NCBI RefSeq assembly: GCF_025966695.1
Contig: NZ_JAOEIY010000002.1
Span: forward strand, 248,001 to 312,000
Source: Stutzerimonas sp. S1
Lineage (GTDB): Bacteria > Pseudomonadota > Gammaproteobacteria > Pseudomonadales > Pseudomonadaceae
DNA length: 64,000 nt
Reading direction: 5' to 3'
Shown: piece after piece, positions 38,351 through 49,029 of the stretch
Position numbering within the stretch: the stretch's first letter is position 1
Layout: each line of letters opens with the position of its first letter
Made by a program: the position numbers and the translations under genes
Notes under the pieces: generated by a model
Told to the model about the DNA's origin: nothing
The model's database searches: none
Seen by the model: the letters and a program-made list of their open reading frames with translations, nothing else

Positions 38351-39977
38351 GTGCTTTTCCCTCTTCTGGTTGTTCATCAGTGGCCGGCGCCAGCAAGGCG
38401 GATTCCAGCAACTGCTGCGTATATGGATGTTGCGGCGCGGCGAAGATCTCGGCTGCCACGCCTTGTTCCACTACCTGTCCTTGTTTGACGACCATCATCT
38501 GATGGCTCAATGCCCGTACCACTGCCAAGTCATGGCTGATGAACAGGTAGGTCAGGTTGTACTTGGCCTGCAGGGAGCGCAGAAGCTCTACCACTTGCCG
38601 CTGGACTGTTCGATCGAGCGCCGAGGTGGGCTCGTCTAGCAGGATCAGCGCCGGCTTCAATACCAGAGCTCGGGCAATGGCAATGCGCTGCCGTTGCCCG
38701 CCGGAAAACTCGTGAGGGTAGCGGTGCCGGGTTTCCGGATCCAGGCCTACCTCCCGGAGTGCATCGATGATTACCTGTTCCTGCTCGGCAGCGGATCCCA
38801 TGCGATGAATGTGCAGGCCCTCACCGATAATCTGGCCCACCGACATGCGCGGACTCAGGCTGCCGAACGGATCCTGGAACACCACCTGCATCTGCCGCCG
38901 CAGCGGACGAATCTCGCGCTGTGACAACTGTTGCAGGTCGCGATCCTGGAAGCGGATCACTCCGCGACTACCCAGCAGGCGGAGGATCGCCAATCCCAGC
39001 GTCGACTTGCCGGAGCCGCTTTCGCCGACGATGCCCAGTGTCTGTCCTTTCGGTAGGCTGAAACTGACGCCATCCACCGCTTTGACATGGTCCACCGTCC
39101 GCCGCAGCAGGCCCTTCTTTATCGGAAACCAGACACGCAAGTCTTCGACTTCCAGCAACGGAGCTGACTCTGCGACTGGCACTGGACCACCGCTTGGTTC
39201 CGCCCCGAGCAACTCCTGGGTGTAAGGATGTTGGGGCGAGCGGAACAGATCTTCACACGATGCCTGTTCGACGACGCGACCGCGTTGCATGACACATACG
39301 CGATGCGCGACACGTCGCACCAGGTTGAGGTCGTGGCTGATCAGCAGCAAGGCCATGCCCAGCTGGGCCTGCAGATTCTTCAGCAGTTCGAGAATCTTTA
39401 ACTGGACGGTGACATCCAGGGCGGTAGTCGGTTCATCGGCGATAAGCAGTTCCGGTTCGTTGGCCAGGGCCATCGCAATGACCACTCGTTGCCGTTGCCC
39501 GCCGGAGAGCTCATGAGGATAGGCGCGGATTCGCTTGCGAGGATCGGGAATGCCGACCAGTTCAAGTAGTTCCAGTGTTCTCGCCGTCGCAGCCTTGCCG
39601 CGCATGCCCTTATGGATTTCGAGTACTTCGTTGATCTGTTGGCCAACGGTGTGCAGCGGATTCAAGGAGGTCATCGGTTCCTGGAAAACCATGGCGATGC
39701 GGTTGCCGCGGATGCCGCGCATGTGTTTTTCGGAGGCTTTGAGCAGATCTTCACCCGCATAGAGGATCCGTCCGGACGGGTGGCTCGCCAGCGGGTAGGG
39801 CAGCAGCCGCAGAATCGAGTGAGCCGTGACCGATTTTCCCGAGCCGCTCTCGCCGACCAACGCCAGCGTTTCGCCCTTGCGGATATCGAAGCTGACGCCC
39901 TCGACTACTCGCTGTGTCTGGGCGCCATTGGTGAACTCGACGGCGAGGTCGCGTACTTCAACAAGATTCTCGGCCAT
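38331..39977 (-). CDS. nppD: Fused ABC transporter ATPase of peptide transporter (YejF/NppD type)
   Basis: Cytoplasmic ATPase with two complete ABC domains in one 548-residue chain, as in YejF and NppD. Walker A GESGSGKS occurs in each half, with signatures LSGGQ and FSGGQ and Walker B LLIADEP and LILLDEP. Each half carries the oligopeptide-transporter C-terminal motif ([16 protein letters not shown]). The ATG of MAENLVEV was chosen because it follows the nppC stop by one base; an upstream in-frame ATG would overlap nppC. Its 3' end overlaps the fabI start by 20 bases. Confidence 0.93.
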   Translation of the reverse strand: MAENLVEVRDLAVEFTNGAQTQRVVEGVSFDIRKGETLALVGESGSGKSVTAHSILRLLPYPLASHPSGRILYAGEDLLKASEKHMRGIRGNRIAMVFQEPMTSLNPLHTVGQQINEVLEIHKGMRGKAATARTLELLELVGIPDPRKRIRAYPHELSGGQRQRVVIAMALANEPELLIADEPTTALDVTVQLKILELLKNLQAQLGMALLLISHDLNLVRRVAHRVCVMQRGRVVEQASCEDLFRSPQHPYTQELLGAEPSGGPVPVAESAPLLEVEDLRVWFPIKKGLLRRTVDHVKAVDGVSFSLPKGQTLGIVGESGSGKSTLGLAILRLLGSRGVIRFQDRDLQQLSQREIRPLRRQMQVVFQDPFGSLSPRMSVGQIIGEGLHIHRMGSAAEQEQVIIDALREVGLDPETRHRYPHEFSGGQRQRIAIARALVLKPALILLDEPTSALDRTVQRQVVELLRSLQAKYNLTYLFISHDLAVVRALSHQMMVVKQGQVVEQGVAAEIFAAPQHPYTQQLLESALLAPATDEQPEEGKAHGFSYR

Positions 39978-39978
39978 C

Positions 39979-40998
39979 TTATTTCCTTGGGTCGAAGGCA
40001 TCGCGAGCTGCCTCGCCGATGAACACCAGCAGCGTCAGCATCAGCGCAAGGACCAAGAAGGCGCTGATACCGAGCCATGGCGCCTGCAGATTGGATTTAC
40101 CCTGAGCGACCAACTCGCCGAGCGACGGCGCACCTGGCGGCAGGCCGAAGCCGAGGAAGTCCAGCGCGGTCAATGTGCCGATGGCGCCGGTGAGAATGAA
40201 TGGCATGAAGGTCATGGTAGAAACCATGGCGTTCGGCAGGATATGCCGGAACATGATCGCTCCGTTCTGCATACCCAGCGCGCGGGCCGCGCGTACATAC
40301 TCGAGATTTCGGCCGCGCAGAAACTCGGCACGTACCACATCGACCAGGCTCATCCAGGAGAACAGCAGCATGATGCCCAGCAGCCACCAGAAATTAGGTT
40401 GTACGAAGCTGGCCAGGATGATCAGCAGGTAAAGTACAGGCAGGCCCGACCAGATCTCCAGTACCCGCTGGCCGACCAGGTCCACCCAGCCGCCATAGAA
40501 TCCCTGCAGCGCGCCGGCAAGCACGCCGATGACCGAACTAATGAGTGTCAACGTCAGGGCGAACAGGACAGAAATGCGGAAGCCATAGATAACCCGAGCC
40601 AACACATCGCGGCCCTGGTCGTCGGTTCCGAGCCAGTTGACCAAGGATGGCGGAGCGGGGGCTGGGACCTGCAAGTCGTAATTGATACTGGAGTAGTCGA
40701 AGGGAATCGGTGGCCAGATCATCCAGCCGTCTTTCGCGCTAATCAGCTCCTGGATATATGGGCTCTTGTAGTTTGCCTGCAGCGGGAATTCGCCGCCGAA
40801 CGCGGTTTCCGGGTAGCGTTTGAAAACGGGAAAGAACCATTCTCCGTCGTAGCGCACAACGATCGGCTTATCGTTGGCGATCAGCTCTGCGCCGAGACTC
40901 AGCACGAACAGCGTCAGGAAGATCCACAACGACCACCAGCCGCGCTTGTGTGCCTTGAATAGGGCGAGACGACGTTGGTTGAGAGGCGATAGCCGCAT
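39979..40998 (-). CDS. nppC: Peptide ABC transporter permease (YejE/NppC type)
   Basis: A 339-residue inner-membrane permease. It has a membrane segment near 25-40, a large periplasmic loop (about 45-130, with WLGTDDQGRDVLARV at its end) and a five-segment permease domain with the EAA-type loop (EYVRAARALGMQNGAIMFRHILPN). The first gene partner nppB stops one base upstream. This is the YejE-like second permease of the heterodimer. Confidence 0.93.
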   Translation of the reverse strand: MRLSPLNQRRLALFKAHKRGWWSLWIFLTLFVLSLGAELIANDKPIVVRYDGEWFFPVFKRYPETAFGGEFPLQANYKSPYIQELISAKDGWMIWPPIPFDYSSINYDLQVPAPAPPSLVNWLGTDDQGRDVLARVIYGFRISVLFALTLTLISSVIGVLAGALQGFYGGWVDLVGQRVLEIWSGLPVLYLLIILASFVQPNFWWLLGIMLLFSWMSLVDVVRAEFLRGRNLEYVRAARALGMQNGAIMFRHILPNAMVSTMTFMPFILTGAIGTLTALDFLGFGLPPGAPSLGELVAQGKSNLQAPWLGISAFLVLALMLTLLVFIGEAARDAFDPRK

Positions 40999-40999
40999 G

Positions 41000-42073
41000 T
41001 CAGCCCTCCCTGCTTTCGAAATCGATGCGAGGATCGACCAGTGTGTAGGTCAGGTCACCGATGAGCTTCACCACCAGACCGAGGAGGGTGAAGAGGAAAA
41101 GGGTGCCGAATACCACCGGATAGTCGCGATTGATCGCTGCCTCGAAGCTCAGCAGGCCGAGCCCGTCGAGCGAAAAGATCACCTCGATCAGCAGTGAGCC
41201 GGTGAAGAACATGCCGATGAATGCTGACGGAAAGCCGGCGATGATGATCAGCATGGCGTTGCGGAAGACATGACCATAGAGCACGCGATTCTTGCTCAGG
41301 CCCTTGGCGCGCGCGGTAATCACGTACTGCTTGTTGATCTCGTCGAGGAAGCTGTTTTTGGTCAGCAGCGTCAGCGTGGCAAAGTTGCCGATCACCAGCG
41401 CGGTCACCGGCAACGCCAGGTGCCAGAAGTAATCGAGGATCTTGCCGCCCATGCTCAATTCGTCGAAGTTACCGGACGTCAGGCCGCGCAGTGGAAACCA
41501 GTTCCAATAGCTACCGCCCGCGAACAGCACGATGAGCAGAATGGCGAAAAGGAATGCCGGAATGGCATAACCGACAATGATCGCCGAGCTGGTCCAGACA
41601 TCGAAGGTGCTACCGTGACGGGTGGCCTTGGCGATGCCGAGCGGGATGGACGCCAGGTACATGATCAGCGTGCTCCACAGCCCGAGCGAGATCGACACCG
41701 GCATCTTCTCGACTATCAGCTCAGTCACTGTTGCGTCGCGAAAGAAGCTCTCGCCGAAATCAAGCCGCAGGTAGTTGCTGAGCATGATCCAGAAGCGCTC
41801 GGCGGGCGGCTTGTCGAAACCATAGAGGCGCTCGATTTCCGCTACCAGCTCCGGGTCGAGTCCTTGCGCACCGCGGTAGCTGGTGCCTGCCACCGAAACT
41901 TCCGAGCCACCGCCAGCAATGCGACTGGTCGCACCTTCGAAGCCTTCAAGCTTGGCGATCGCCTGTTCCACCGGACCACCCGGGGCAGCCTGAATGATGA
42001 CGAAGTTGATCAGCAGAATACCGAACAGTGTCGGAATGATCAGCAGCAGGCGGCGAATGATATAGGCCAGCAT
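41000..42073 (-). CDS. nppB: Peptide ABC transporter permease (YejB/NppB type)
   Basis: A 357-residue permease with an N-terminal membrane helix (about 8-30), a long periplasmic insert of the YejB type, and a C-terminal BPD_transp_1 domain (EAA loop [24 protein letters not shown]). It is the first permease gene after two binding-protein genes, 2 bases after the nppA2 stop. Confidence 0.93.
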   Translation of the reverse strand: MLAYIIRRLLLIIPTLFGILLINFVIIQAAPGGPVEQAIAKLEGFEGATSRIAGGGSEVSVAGTSYRGAQGLDPELVAEIERLYGFDKPPAERFWIMLSNYLRLDFGESFFRDATVTELIVEKMPVSISLGLWSTLIMYLASIPLGIAKATRHGSTFDVWTSSAIIVGYAIPAFLFAILLIVLFAGGSYWNWFPLRGLTSGNFDELSMGGKILDYFWHLALPVTALVIGNFATLTLLTKNSFLDEINKQYVITARAKGLSKNRVLYGHVFRNAMLIIIAGFPSAFIGMFFTGSLLIEVIFSLDGLGLLSFEAAINRDYPVVFGTLFLFTLLGLVVKLIGDLTYTLVDPRIDFESREG

Positions 42074-42075
42074 GC

Positions 42076-43959
42076 TTAGCGCTCCGCCTCGGGTGTGGTC
42101 GGGGCCCCTGCAGCACCACCCGCGTCTGCCCCGGACACCTTCGGTTCGGCAACGGGGGCAGCCGTATCAGGTTTGTGCCACCAGGTCATCAGACCTATGT
42201 CCTGGCGCGGCGTCGTCTGCGGGTGGGCCAAGTGATTCCAGTAGGCAACACGCCAGGTTTTGATGTGCCAGTTGGGTACCACGTAATGCCCCCACAACAG
42301 CACGCGGTCGAGGGCGCGGGTGCGTGTCACGAGCTCCTGGCGCGAGTCGGCGCTGATCAGCTGCTCGACCAGACGATCGATAGCCGGGTCCTTCAAGCCG
42401 ATGAAATTGCGGCTCCCAGGGTTATCCGCGCTTGCCGAATGCCAGTACTCACGCTGCTCGTTGCCCGGTGAGTTGGATTGGCCGAAACCGCTGACGATCA
42501 TGTCGTAGTCACGCGAACGTAGCCGATTGATGTACTGGGAGACGTCGACCCGACGAATCTCGAGTTCAATGCCCAGATCGGCCAGGTTGCGCTTGTACGG
42601 CAGCAGGACGCGCTCGAACTCAGCCTGTACCAGCAGAAACTCGAGCTTCACTGGCTTGCCTTCGGCATCGACCATGCGATCGTTCTGGATTTTCCACCCA
42701 GCTTCGGTGAGCAATTGATAAGCACGACGCTGTTGCTCGCGGATGATGCCGTTGGCGTCCGACGTTGGCAGTGCGTAGGGCTTCTCGAATACCTCCTCGG
42801 GGATCTTGCCGCGTAGCGGCTCGAGGATCTTCAGTTCGTGCTTGTCCGGCAGGGCGGAGGAGGCCAGTTCGGAGTTGTCGAAGTAACTGCGCGTTCGCGT
42901 ATAGGCACCGTTGAACAGCTGGCGGTTGGTCCATTCGAAATCGAACAGCAGGCCCAGCGCTTCGCGAATCCTCCGATCCTGTAGTAGCGGGCGACGGATG
43001 TTGAAGATGAAGCCCTGCATTCCGGTCGGGTTGTGGTTCGCGATCTCTTCCTTGATGATCCGGCCATCGCGCACTGCGGCAATGTCGTAGGCCGTCGCCC
43101 AGTTCTTGGCGCTGGTTTCGAGCCAATAGTCGAAATGCCCGGCCTTGAATGCCTGCAGCGCCACGGTGTTGTCGCGGTAATAGTCGAAGACCAGTCGATC
43201 GAAGTTATAAAAACCACGGTTCACTGCCAGGTCCTTGCCCCAGTAGTCCTCCACCCGTGCGTAACGAATCATGCGCCCGGCCTGGACCTCCTCGACGCGA
43301 TAAGGCCCACTGCCCAGCGGCGCTTCCAGGCTGCCGGAGGTAAAGTCGCGACCGTCCCACCAGTGTTTCGGTAGCACCGGCAGCTGACCGAGGATCATCG
43401 GCAGTTCGCGATTGCCGGCATGCTTGAAATCGAAGCGTACACGCCGCGTGCTTTCGGCAGTCACTTTCGCCACGTCGGCGTAGTAGCCGCGGTAATGAGG
43501 CGCGCCCTGACTCATCAGCGTTTCGAAGGTGAACACGACGTCTTCGGCCGTGACGGGCTTTCCGTCATGGAAACGCGCTTCCGGGCGTAGATAAAAGCGT
43601 ACCCAACTGTTATTTGGGCCTTTTTCAATTTTTCCGGCGAGCAGCCCATAGACGGTGAACGGCTCATCCAGGCTATTGGTGGTGAGCGTGTCGTAGATCA
43701 GGCCGATGTCATCGGCAGCTACCCCTTTGTTGATGAAGGGATTGAGCGAATCGAAGCTGCCGAATCCTGCCTGACGCAATGTACCTCCCTTCGGAGCCTG
43801 CGGATTGACGTAGTCGAAATGGCTGAAATTCGCCGGGTACTTGGGCTTCTCATCGTAGAGCGTCAGTGCGTGACGCGGCGCCGCCTGGGCGACGCCGATC
43901 AGGCAGAGCAGACCGATGATGCCGGCGTGAAGCAGCGAATGGCCCTTGCGGTTGTTCAT
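42076..43959 (-). CDS. nppA2: Extracellular peptide-binding protein of the Npp/Yej transporter, second copy
   Basis: A 627-residue SBP_bac_5 family protein. The ATG of [13 protein letters not shown] gives a signal peptide cut near AQAAPRHAL; the longer reading to 43986 has no signal. The mature part has [26 protein letters not shown]-like segments and [19 protein letters not shown], typical of the YejA branch. Its ATG overlaps the stop of the preceding paralogue (ATGA). P. aeruginosa NppA1A2BCD, known for peptidyl-nucleoside antibiotic uptake, has the same five-gene layout; the symbols are assigned by that layout. Confidence 0.92.
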   Translation of the reverse strand: MNNRKGHSLLHAGIIGLLCLIGVAQAAPRHALTLYDEKPKYPANFSHFDYVNPQAPKGGTLRQAGFGSFDSLNPFINKGVAADDIGLIYDTLTTNSLDEPFTVYGLLAGKIEKGPNNSWVRFYLRPEARFHDGKPVTAEDVVFTFETLMSQGAPHYRGYYADVAKVTAESTRRVRFDFKHAGNRELPMILGQLPVLPKHWWDGRDFTSGSLEAPLGSGPYRVEEVQAGRMIRYARVEDYWGKDLAVNRGFYNFDRLVFDYYRDNTVALQAFKAGHFDYWLETSAKNWATAYDIAAVRDGRIIKEEIANHNPTGMQGFIFNIRRPLLQDRRIREALGLLFDFEWTNRQLFNGAYTRTRSYFDNSELASSALPDKHELKILEPLRGKIPEEVFEKPYALPTSDANGIIREQQRRAYQLLTEAGWKIQNDRMVDAEGKPVKLEFLLVQAEFERVLLPYKRNLADLGIELEIRRVDVSQYINRLRSRDYDMIVSGFGQSNSPGNEQREYWHSASADNPGSRNFIGLKDPAIDRLVEQLISADSRQELVTRTRALDRVLLWGHYVVPNWHIKTWRVAYWNHLAHPQTTPRQDIGLMTWWHKPDTAAPVAEPKVSGADAGGAAGAPTTPEAER

Positions 43960-45803
43960 TTGGCTTTCTCCAGGTCCTTCAGCCACCAGGCGCGCAGGCC
44001 CAGGGTGTAAGGCGGCGTGGCGACGTGGGCGAACCGGTTGCGGTAGGCCAGACGGTGATTACTGATGAACCAGTTGGGTATGGTGTAGTGATTCCAGAGC
44101 AGTACGCGATCGAGGGCACGGCTGATGGCGACCTGCTCGTCACGAGTTCTTGCTGCGAGCAGCTTGTCCAGTAGGACGTCGACCACAGGGTTGGCGATGC
44201 CGGCGTAATTGCGGCCGCCTTTTACGTTGATCTGGCTGGAGTGAAAGTACTGCCATTGTTCGATACCTGGGCTGAGGCTCTGTGCCAGGGTCATCAGAAT
44301 CATGTCGTAATCGTAGTGGTCGAGTCGCTGCTTGTACTGCGCACTGTCGACCGTGCGCAGATTCGCCTGAATGCCAATGCGTGCAAGGTTCGCCACGTAA
44401 GGTTGAAGGATGCGCTCCAGGCGCGGGTTGACCAGCAGAATCTCGAAACGCAAAGGCTGTCCCGCGCGATTGAGCAAGTACTCACCGGAGGGCTTCCAGC
44501 CTGCCTGTGCCAGCAGCGCGAGGGCTCGGCGCAGGGTATCGCGGGGGATGCCATGGCCGTCCGTGCTGGGCAGTTGGAAGGGCTGCGAGAACAGTTCGGC
44601 CGGCAGCTGCTCGCGAAACGCCGACAGTTGCAGCCATTCGCCGCCCTCCGGCTTTCCGGTGGCGGAGAAATCGCTGTTGGGGTAATAGCTCTGGCTGCGA
44701 CGATAAGCGCCGTAGAACAGCGCGCGATTGGTCCACTCGAAGTCGAACATCATGCCGAGCGCTTGGCGAACCCGTTGATCGGCAAAAACCGATCGCCGAT
44801 TGTTCATGAACAGCGCCTGGGTCTGGGTAGGAATCTGATGGGGTATTTCGGCGCGAATCACGTCGCCGCGTGAAAGGGCTGGGAACTGATAGCCGTTGGC
44901 CCAGTTCTTGGCCTGATGTTCGATGAAGAAGTCGAACTCGCCAACTTTGAATGCCTCGAAAGCCACGGTATTGTCGCGATAGAACTCGACTTCCACGCGA
45001 TTGAAGTTGTACTTGCCGCGATTGACCGCCAGGTCGTTACCCCACCAGTTCTTCACCCTTTCGAACACCAGCTTCCGTCCGGGCAGGACTTGGGTGAGTC
45101 GGTATGGGCCACTGCCCAGAGGGGGCTCGAAGGTGGTCGCCTTGAAATCCCGGCCTTTCCAGTAATGCTGCGGTAGTACCGGCAGTTCACCGAGGCGCTG
45201 AATCAACAGGGCGTTCGGCTGCTCGAAAACGAAGCGAATGCGATGTCGGTTGAGGATATCGACCCGTTTGATGCCCTGTAGGTTGGTTCGATAGCGTGGA
45301 TGGCCATCCTTGGTCAGCAGTCGATAGGAGAAGGCGACATCGTAGGCCGTGATTGGCTGGCCGTCGTGGAAGCGTGCCTGCTTACGCAGGTTGAACACCA
45401 CCCAGCTGGGATCTTCACTGTACTCGAGCGATTCGGCAATCAGGCCGTAGCTCGAAGCCGGTTCGTCGCCAGATGGGTCGTAGAAACCGTTTCCCACCAT
45501 CAGTGGTTCGTTCAGTTCGTTGACGCCGTATTCCAGGAAATCCGGAGTGGCACTTGGGCTGGTGCCCTTAAAGGTGTATGGGTTAAGTGTGTCGAAGGTG
45601 CCGAACGCCATGAGCTTGAGCCGGCCGCCCTTGGGGGCATCGGGGTTCACCCAGTCGAAGTGGGTAAAGGTTGCCGGGTACTTGAGTGTGCCAAACTGCG
45701 CATAACCGTGGCTTTCGCTGATGGTTGCGAGGGCGGGAAAGCTCAAGGCCAGACAGGTGAGTAAGAAAAACAGGCGTCGCATCAGGCTGGGAATCCGATC
45801 CAT
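43956..45803 (-). CDS. nppA1: Extracellular peptide-binding protein of the Npp/Yej transporter, first copy
   Basis: A 615-residue YejA-like periplasmic binding protein. It shares HFDWVNPDAPKGGRLKLMAFGTFDTLNPY and ARFHDGQPITAYDVAFSYR with its neighbour, so the pair arose by duplication, but the two are clearly diverged. Two starts are possible: 45803, or an internal ATG at 45782 (MRRLFFLLTC...) that begins the signal peptide; neither has a clear ribosome-binding site. It is the first gene of the operon nppA1-A2-B-C-D. Substrates are unknown here. Confidence 0.92.
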   Translation of the reverse strand: MDRIPSLMRRLFFLLTCLALSFPALATISESHGYAQFGTLKYPATFTHFDWVNPDAPKGGRLKLMAFGTFDTLNPYTFKGTSPSATPDFLEYGVNELNEPLMVGNGFYDPSGDEPASSYGLIAESLEYSEDPSWVVFNLRKQARFHDGQPITAYDVAFSYRLLTKDGHPRYRTNLQGIKRVDILNRHRIRFVFEQPNALLIQRLGELPVLPQHYWKGRDFKATTFEPPLGSGPYRLTQVLPGRKLVFERVKNWWGNDLAVNRGKYNFNRVEVEFYRDNTVAFEAFKVGEFDFFIEHQAKNWANGYQFPALSRGDVIRAEIPHQIPTQTQALFMNNRRSVFADQRVRQALGMMFDFEWTNRALFYGAYRRSQSYYPNSDFSATGKPEGGEWLQLSAFREQLPAELFSQPFQLPSTDGHGIPRDTLRRALALLAQAGWKPSGEYLLNRAGQPLRFEILLVNPRLERILQPYVANLARIGIQANLRTVDSAQYKQRLDHYDYDMILMTLAQSLSPGIEQWQYFHSSQINVKGGRNYAGIANPVVDVLLDKLLAARTRDEQVAISRALDRVLLWNHYTIPNWFISNHRLAYRNRFAHVATPPYTLGLRAWWLKDLEKAK

Positions 45804-45924
45804 GGCGCTTTCGGGCTTCTCGGCCCGGTACAGTAACAGCTTGTCTGCGCTGGAAAAAGGCTGACCGACTCGGGCAAACTGCCATTCATTTCAATGCGCC
45901 GTCAAAGCGGCAAGGTGGCCTGCC

Positions 45925-47370
45925 TTGGGCATACGTAGTCAGGGTCTGCAGGCTTGGGTCGAGCGGCTGAATCAATCCGAATTGCCGGCGCTTGCTGGCG
46001 TTGTGCAGGATCTACAACGCCTGACGCAGGAACAGCACGCGTCGGTGCAGCAATTAGCGGATGTACTGTTACGTGACGCTGCGCTTACGTCCAAGGTGCT
46101 GCGAATAGGGAACAGTAGCTACTACAACCCGTCGCAAGAAGCGATCAAAACGATAACCCGCGCCATCGTGATGATTGGCTTCGACAATGTTCGCCTCATC
46201 AGCCTTTCCGTGAGCCTGATAGATGGGCTGCTCGACCGTGCCCCTCGGCATCAGCTTCAGGAGCTGCTGGCTCGTTCGTTCCATGCCGCTGTGCAGGCAC
46301 GCAACATTGCAGGTTATGTGATGTCGCGGCATGAGGAAGAGGTGTTCATCGCTGCGTTGCTGTTCAATGTCGGTGAACTTGCCTTCTGGGGGTGCGGTGG
46401 TGAGCAGGCCGATGAGCTGGCTGAGGCCTTGGCGCAGCCTGGCGCCAAGGCCGAAGAAATCATTCAAGACATGCTCGGCACCAGTTTTCGTCAACTGACA
46501 CTCGGGCTAGCTAAGTGCTGGAACCTCGGCGAGCTGGTCACATTGGCGCACAGTGCCGCCAGCAGCAGCGACCCTGGCGTACGCTCGGTGTCGCTCGGAG
46601 TGAGGATCAGCGAGGCGGCACTGGACGGTTGGGGGTCTCCGCAAATGGGTGAGCTGGTGAGGGAGTACGCCGGACTCACCGGTGTCACCGAAGAGGATGC
46701 CCTGCAGCTGATTCTCAACAGTGCTGACGAGGCGGTAGAGGTGGCTTCGACATTCGGCGCGGATAAGCTGTGTCGCTTGATTCCCAATACCGATCCAGAG
46801 CAGATCCGTATGCAGCAAGCGCAGCGTCAGGCAAGCCTGCTGCAGCCCGATTTGCTGATGATGCAACAGGCCTTACAGGATCTTGGCCTGATGGCAGCAC
46901 GAGCTGGTGAAGTCGGCTTGATTCTGGAAACCCTACTCAAGGGGCTTCATCATGGGGCCGGGCTGGAGCGTGTAATGGTCGCGGTACTGGCTGATCAGCA
47001 AACGCGTTTTCGTGTACGCAGCGCGATAGGTGAAACTACGCAGGATTGGCTAGAGACATTCGTGCTGCCAGCCGAACAACCTGAGCAGCCGCATATTTTC
47101 AGCTACGCGTTGCGCCAGCGGCAGTCACTGTGGATGGGGGTTCCAGCTAGCTACAATCTGGAAGATCTGGTAACACAGCCCATACGCCATTGGCTCGGCA
47201 AGGGGATGTTCTTTATCGCACCGCTAATGGCAGGAAGCCGCGAAATCGGTGTGCTATACGCCGACTGTCGTGTATCGGGGCGCGCTTTGAAACATGAGCA
47301 GTTTGTTGCCTTTCAGCGTTTCACTCAGCTTGCCGGGCGCTGTCTCGACGCGTTGGCCAAACGTAACTGA
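45925..47370 (+). CDS. HDOD-domain protein with C-terminal GAF-like region
   Basis: A 481-residue cytoplasmic protein. Residues about 15-215 form an HDOD domain (FKVLRIGNSSYYNP-like segment, TITRAIVMIGFDNVRLISL, ALLFNVGELAFW), an inactive relative of HD phosphodiesterases used in signalling. Residues about 325-478 look GAF-like (EVGLILETLLKGLHHGAGLERVMVAVL...GMFFIAPLMAGSREIGVLYADCR). The start is TTG with AAGGTGG upstream; no good ATG is nearby. It is divergent from the transporter operon and convergent with mltD. Function is unknown. Confidence 0.85.
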   Translation: MGIRSQGLQAWVERLNQSELPALAGVVQDLQRLTQEQHASVQQLADVLLRDAALTSKVLRIGNSSYYNPSQEAIKTITRAIVMIGFDNVRLISLSVSLIDGLLDRAPRHQLQELLARSFHAAVQARNIAGYVMSRHEEEVFIAALLFNVGELAFWGCGGEQADELAEALAQPGAKAEEIIQDMLGTSFRQLTLGLAKCWNLGELVTLAHSAASSSDPGVRSVSLGVRISEAALDGWGSPQMGELVREYAGLTGVTEEDALQLILNSADEAVEVASTFGADKLCRLIPNTDPEQIRMQQAQRQASLLQPDLLMMQQALQDLGLMAARAGEVGLILETLLKGLHHGAGLERVMVAVLADQQTRFRVRSAIGETTQDWLETFVLPAEQPEQPHIFSYALRQRQSLWMGVPASYNLEDLVTQPIRHWLGKGMFFIAPLMAGSREIGVLYADCRVSGRALKHEQFVAFQRFTQLAGRCLDALAKRN

Positions 47371-47381
47371 GCAGAACTCAT

Positions 47382-48929
47382 TTAATTTGGCAGATAAAGA
47401 GTAAGTAATTGCCCCGGCCGCAGTATCTGGGTGCCCTTGGGATTCCAGATCTTCAACTTGTTGACGTGCACGTTGAAGCGCTTAGCAATCTGGTACAGCG
47501 AATCGCCCTTGCGGACCTTGTAGTAGGTTGGGGCCGCTGCTACTGCTGCGCTCCCTGCTGTCGGGCCCTGCAGAAACAGTGCCTGGCCGACCTTCAGACT
47601 GCTGCCGGATAGCTTGTTCCACCGCTGCAGGTCACGCACTGATACCCGTTGGGCTTTAGCAATATCCCACAGATTGTCACCCGCCTTTACCCGGTAACTG
47701 CGAGGCGCGGCAGCACTGCTGCGTGCGACTGTATGGAGCAGTTCGCGTGAGGGTTCGTTGGCGATCGTCGGGATGCTGAGTATCTGTCCGATCCGCAGGC
47801 TGTTGCCTGGAAGGCGATTGATCTCACGGAGCGTCCTGACGCTGACCTGGTGTCGGCTCGCGATGCTGCTGAGCGTGTCGCCAGGACTTACGCTGTATTG
47901 ATGCCAGTCGACCAAGTCCTGCGGTTTCATCAGCGCAAGGTTGGCTGCCAGCATTTCCGCTTTTTCCTGCGGCACCAGCAACTGTTGCGGGCCATCGAGC
48001 GTGATGCGCCGAGTAAAGGCCGGATTGAGCTGATACAACTCGTCTTCATCGAGGTCGGCCAGCTTGGCAACCCGTGCGAGGTCCATGCGTTGTTTGAGCG
48101 TCACGACTTCGAAGTAGGGTTCGTTGGCGATCGGGCTGAGTGTGATGCCATATGCTTCCGGAGCCTTGATCAGCTGCGAAAGCGCAAGCAGCTTCGGAAC
48201 ATAATCCCGTGTTTCACGCGGCAGAGGCAGATTCCAATAGTCGGTCGGCAGTCCCAGCCTCTGATTGCGTTCTATTGCTCGGCTGACGGTGCCTTCGCCG
48301 GAGTTGTAGGCGGCCAGCGCCAGTAGCCAGTCACCGTTGAACAGGTTGTGCAGGTAGCTCAAGTAACGCAGCGCGGCATTGGTCGAGGCTGTGATGTCGC
48401 GTCGACCGTCATACCAGTTGGTCTGGCGTAGATTGAAGTGGCGCCCGGTGGACGGTATGAACTGCCAGAGCCCGACGGCATGCGCCGGTGAATAGGCGAA
48501 GGGGTCGTAGGAGCTTTCGATTACTGGCAGTAACGCAAGCTCCAACGGCATCTCGCGCTCTTCCAATCGCTCGACGATGTAATGAATGTACAAGCCGCCA
48601 CGTGCGGTAGCTGCTTCGATCGACGCGGGGCGGCTGGCGAACAGCAGGCGCTGTTGCTCGATGCGGGGGTTGCTGTCCAGGTGCTCCTGAAGCATGAAGC
48701 CGTCACGGATACGTTCCCAGATGTCCTCGTGTGCTGGTGCGACGGTATTGTCCGTCAGCCACAGTGGAGCCTGCTTAGCGTCAGTCGAGATGGGAGTTTG
48801 ACCGAGCGACGAGTCATGCGGTGCATTGCTCTGGCAGCCGGCGAGGGCCACACATAGTGCAAGGGCGAGGGCGCGACCAGAGGCTGCCAAGGCGTCTGGA
48901 TCGCAGCGTTTTCTGGGCGCTGGCGGCAT
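47382..48929 (-). CDS. mltD: Membrane-bound lytic murein transglycosylase D
   Basis: Outer-membrane lipoprotein that cleaves peptidoglycan glycan strands. The 515-residue product has a lipobox LAGC (C32), an SLT domain with catalytic E138 in LLPVIESSYDPFAYS followed by AVGLWQFIPSTGRHFNL and AYNSGEG, and three LysM peptidoglycan-binding repeats at about 346-390, 414-457 and 470-513. This three-LysM form is usual in Pseudomonas. It lies upstream of gloB in sequence order but both are on the minus strand, as in P. aeruginosa. Confidence 0.95.
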   Translation of the reverse strand: MPPAPRKRCDPDALAASGRALALALCVALAGCQSNAPHDSSLGQTPISTDAKQAPLWLTDNTVAPAHEDIWERIRDGFMLQEHLDSNPRIEQQRLLFASRPASIEAATARGGLYIHYIVERLEEREMPLELALLPVIESSYDPFAYSPAHAVGLWQFIPSTGRHFNLRQTNWYDGRRDITASTNAALRYLSYLHNLFNGDWLLALAAYNSGEGTVSRAIERNQRLGLPTDYWNLPLPRETRDYVPKLLALSQLIKAPEAYGITLSPIANEPYFEVVTLKQRMDLARVAKLADLDEDELYQLNPAFTRRITLDGPQQLLVPQEKAEMLAANLALMKPQDLVDWHQYSVSPGDTLSSIASRHQVSVRTLREINRLPGNSLRIGQILSIPTIANEPSRELLHTVARSSAAAPRSYRVKAGDNLWDIAKAQRVSVRDLQRWNKLSGSSLKVGQALFLQGPTAGSAAVAAAPTYYKVRKGDSLYQIAKRFNVHVNKLKIWNPKGTQILRPGQLLTLYLPN

Positions 48930-49029
48930 TGGCTGGAGGTTTCCCCGAACACAAAATTCGCAGGATTCTAGGAACGGGGATTTGGTGGGTCAAGTTTGCT
49001 GCTTGATTTCGGGAACCCGTCGAGCTTGT

